In this document: positions 62,290 to 64,000 of the stretch, piece by piece | How positions within the stretch are numbered: the first letter of the stretch is position 1 | Layout of the letters: every line of letters starts with the position of its first letter | From: Methylophilaceae bacterium | GTDB lineage: Bacteria > Pseudomonadota > Gammaproteobacteria > Burkholderiales > Methylophilaceae | Length of the DNA: 64,000 nt | Direction of reading: 5' to 3' | Assembly: GCA_027488395.1 (NCBI GenBank) | Contig: JAIYBT010000002.1 | Span: 79,783-143,782, forward strand | The notes under the pieces: model-generated | The model's input: the letters and a program-made list of their open reading frames with translations, nothing else | The model's database searches: none | Told to the model about the DNA's origin: nothing | Made by a program: the position numbers and the translations under genes

Positions 62290-63158
62290 TGTTTAAAAAC
62301 GGCTTTCCATATAATAATCGGCCAGTCCATGGCGGTTAACGTTGGTCTATGCTGATAAATATCGCCTTGGCAGTGTTTCAGTTTGGCAAGTATCCGTTCA
62401 CCGCCTGCGATCATCAGGCGGACTTCTAAGCCAATGCGTCCATGCAACGCTCGGCCCAAGGGTTTGCCCGCTTGCAGGTAATGTTCTGCACGTAATAGTT
62501 GATGTAAAAAAAACTGCTGCCAAACCATATCACATCGTTGCGAACGGACATCCTCAATACTCAGGCCTGCGGTTGCGAGTTCGTCTAAGCTTAAATACAC
62601 CCGGCCTTGTTTTTCATGCTTGTTGAGGTCAATAGCGATGTCTTGATAAAAATTGATTAATTGCAAGGCAGTACACACTTGGTCAGACCAGTCACGATAT
62701 TGAGGGCTGTCTTGTTGATAGAGTTGCAACATTAAACGGCCAATTGGATTGGCAGAACGGCGGCAATAGTCTAGCACCTCATCAAAGGTTTGGTAGCGGG
62801 TTTGGCTGACATCTTGTTGAAATGCACTGATCAAATCGAGCAGATCTTGCACATTTAAAGCAAACTTGCGGCAGACCGTGGCCAACGCTTGCATGGTGGC
62901 TGTGTGTGGCTGAATGTAGGCTTGAATTAACAGCAATTCGTCCTCATACGCTTTGAGCGCCTGTAATCTTTCAGCTGGACTGGCGTCGCCTTCATCCGCA
63001 ATGTCGTCAGCCTCTCGTGCAACGCGGTAAATAATGCTGACCGCATCGCGCAAATGCGCTGGCAACAGCAATGAGCCCACTGGGAAATTTTCATAATGTT
63101 GCTGTGCGAGTTGACGGCTAGTGACTAGCACGTCGTTTCGATTAGAAATCAGATGCAT
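62286..63158 (-). CDS. hpnC: Hydroxysqualene synthase HpnC
   Basis: Converts presqualene diphosphate to hydroxysqualene. The 290-residue protein has FPVGSLLLPAHLRDAVSIIY at the N-terminus, the aspartate motif READDIADEGDASP near residues 48-61, and the second motif ALQLINFYQDIAIDLNKHEK near 165-184, in which the D-x-x-x-D pattern is kept. First gene of hpnC-hpnD-hpnE; the squalene-hopene cyclase gene is not in the window. Divergent from the phosphorylase gene, with 69 bases between. Confidence 0.93.
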   Translation of the reverse strand: MHLISNRNDVLVTSRQLAQQHYENFPVGSLLLPAHLRDAVSIIYRVAREADDIADEGDASPAERLQALKAYEDELLLIQAYIQPHTATMQALATVCRKFALNVQDLLDLISAFQQDVSQTRYQTFDEVLDYCRRSANPIGRLMLQLYQQDSPQYRDWSDQVCTALQLINFYQDIAIDLNKHEKQGRVYLSLDELATAGLSIEDVRSQRCDMVWQQFFLHQLLRAEHYLQAGKPLGRALHGRIGLEVRLMIAGGERILAKLKHCQGDIYQHRPTLTAMDWPIIIWKAVFKQ

Positions 63159-63227
63159 GGCTGAAGTATGCCATAAATCCGTGATACGCTAATGCCTTTG
63201 CTTTTATCTCAAATATAAAGAGCGACT

Positions 63228-63986
63228 ATGCTAGGCATTATTGGCGGCACTGGACTCACAGAGTTCTCTAACTTGATTATTCAACAGCGGCGTATTGTAC
63301 GCACGCCCTATGGCGAGCCATCACAGCCATTGGTGTTCGGCGAGATTGAAGGCCAATCTGTGGTGTTTTTGGCGAGACATGGCGGCGGCCATACCATTCC
63401 ACCACATGCGGTCAATTATCGCGCCAATATGTGGGCGCTGCATTCAGTCGGGGTGTGTGATTTGATTGCGGTGGCAACCGTTGGCGGTATCACGCGCAAT
63501 TTGGTGCCAGGAGATATTGTATTGCCCCATCAAATCATTGATTACACCTATGGTCGCCATAACACCTATCATGATGGCATAGAGCTGCCCGTGCGGCACA
63601 TTGACTTTACCCATCCGTATAGCCCGCACATGCGTGCAACCTGTTTGGCAGTAGCAGCGAGTATTGGCCAATCCGTGGTAGACGGTGGCGTGTATGCCTG
63701 TGTGCAAGGACCACGCTTAGAAACCGCTGCAGAAATCGACCGCTACGAGCGCGATGGCGCTACCTTAGTGGGCATGACAGGCATGCCAGAGGCGGTGTTG
63801 GCGCGAGAATTAGGGATGTCTTATCTAGCGCTGTGTCCAGTGGCGAATTTCGCCGCTGGTCGTGGCGAGAGTGCGCATGCCATTCAGTTTGAGCAAGTCA
63901 TGCCATTGTTACAGCAGACCATGCACAACGTTCGTGCCCTGATTGCGCATTACGCTGTTGCGGCGCAACCCAGTAAAATAGGGTAA
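63228..63986 (+). CDS. S-methyl-5'-thioinosine phosphorylase (MTAP family)
   Basis: Purine-nucleoside phosphorylase of methionine salvage. The 252-residue protein has the phosphate loop IIGGTGLTEFS (residues 4-14), FLARHGGGHTIPPHAVNYRA near 47-66, and GVYACVQGPRLETAAEI near 158-174. Where adenine-specific MTAP has the aspartate pair TDYD, this protein has PVANFAAGRG; the asparagine favours the 6-oxopurine form (methylthioinosine, after deamination), as in Pseudomonas. So it is named MTIP rather than MTAP; inosine or guanosine activity cannot be excluded. Its stop is five bases before another ATG. Confidence 0.85.
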   Translation: MLGIIGGTGLTEFSNLIIQQRRIVRTPYGEPSQPLVFGEIEGQSVVFLARHGGGHTIPPHAVNYRANMWALHSVGVCDLIAVATVGGITRNLVPGDIVLPHQIIDYTYGRHNTYHDGIELPVRHIDFTHPYSPHMRATCLAVAASIGQSVVDGGVYACVQGPRLETAAEIDRYERDGATLVGMTGMPEAVLARELGMSYLALCPVANFAAGRGESAHAIQFEQVMPLLQQTMHNVRALIAHYAVAAQPSKIG

Positions 63987-63990
63987 TTCT

Positions 63991-64000
63991 ATGGCCATAC
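63991..64000 (+). CDS. Start of a further gene (first three codons only)
   Basis: ATG at 63991 follows the phosphorylase stop closely and is preceded by AGGG at a suitable distance (63979-63982). Only ATG GCC ATA is visible, so the product cannot be named. Probably co-transcribed with the phosphorylase gene. Confidence 0.35.

Overview
The window is chromosomal DNA from a Gram-negative bacterium, most probably a betaproteobacterium of the Nitrosomonadales/Methylophilaceae type (methylotroph relatives). This is inferred from the long uppS-cdsA-dxr-rseP-bamA-skp-lpxD-fabZ-lpxA-lpxB-rnhB block, the rpsF-priB-rpsR-rplI order, a DUF934 gene beside a sirohaem sulfite/nitrite reductase, an EpsA-type LuxR regulator, hpnCDE, and formate-tetrahydrofolate ligase. 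GC content looks moderate (mid-40s percent by eye, not computed). Nearly all of it is dense, intact core genome; no insertion sequence, prophage or CRISPR array was seen.

Layout. 1-3002: Pho-controlled phosphate uptake (pstS-pstC-pstA, minus strand, pstA cut by the window edge) with a clear Pho-box promoter and a terminator between pstS and pstC. 3156-11830: prfB with its programmed frameshift, two small genes (YchJ-like and ASCH), prfC, acs, and divergent glnE. 12032-26875: tRNA-Arg(CCT), then translation, nucleotide, isoprenoid, envelope-assembly and lipid A genes in the order rpsB, tsf, pyrH, frr, uppS, cdsA, dxr, rseP, bamA, skp, lpxD, fabZ, lpxA, lpxB, rnhB. 26993-31114: a MASE1-GGDEF diguanylate cyclase and a divergent OsmC-YcaO fusion followed by a possible 30-residue ORF. 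31171-38944: assimilatory sulfate reduction (tauE-like exporter, sulfite reductase, DUF934, cysH of the APS-reductase type, cysD, cysN, 7Fe ferredoxin) with divergent cysB.

39031-47679: DUF302 protein, HerA-like ATPase, fhs, YigZ, AI-2E-family permease, and a minus-strand operon CHASE2 protein - SH3 protein - M48 protease. 47680-48056: a long intergenic stretch with a probable unannotated short transcript that carries a 28-residue membrane peptide ORF and ends in a strong terminator. 48057-52755: rmuC, moaD, moaE, a Lon-like protease and hslR. 52759-52880: a degenerate tandem repeat. 52906-59710: EpsA-like regulator, a small membrane protein, rpsF-priB-rpsR-rplI, dnaB, alr, radA. 59830-64000: a lipoprotein, squalene synthesis genes hpnC-hpnD-hpnE, methylthioinosine phosphorylase, and the first codons of another gene.

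No large undescribed system is evident. The items most worth follow-up are the short terminator-bounded gene at 47838-48003, the 17-18 bp tandem repeat at 52759-52880, the small ORF after OsmC-YcaO, the CHASE2/SH3/M48 operon, and two genes (rmuC, dnaB) whose TATAAT box lies exactly six bases before the start codon, suggesting leaderless mRNAs.
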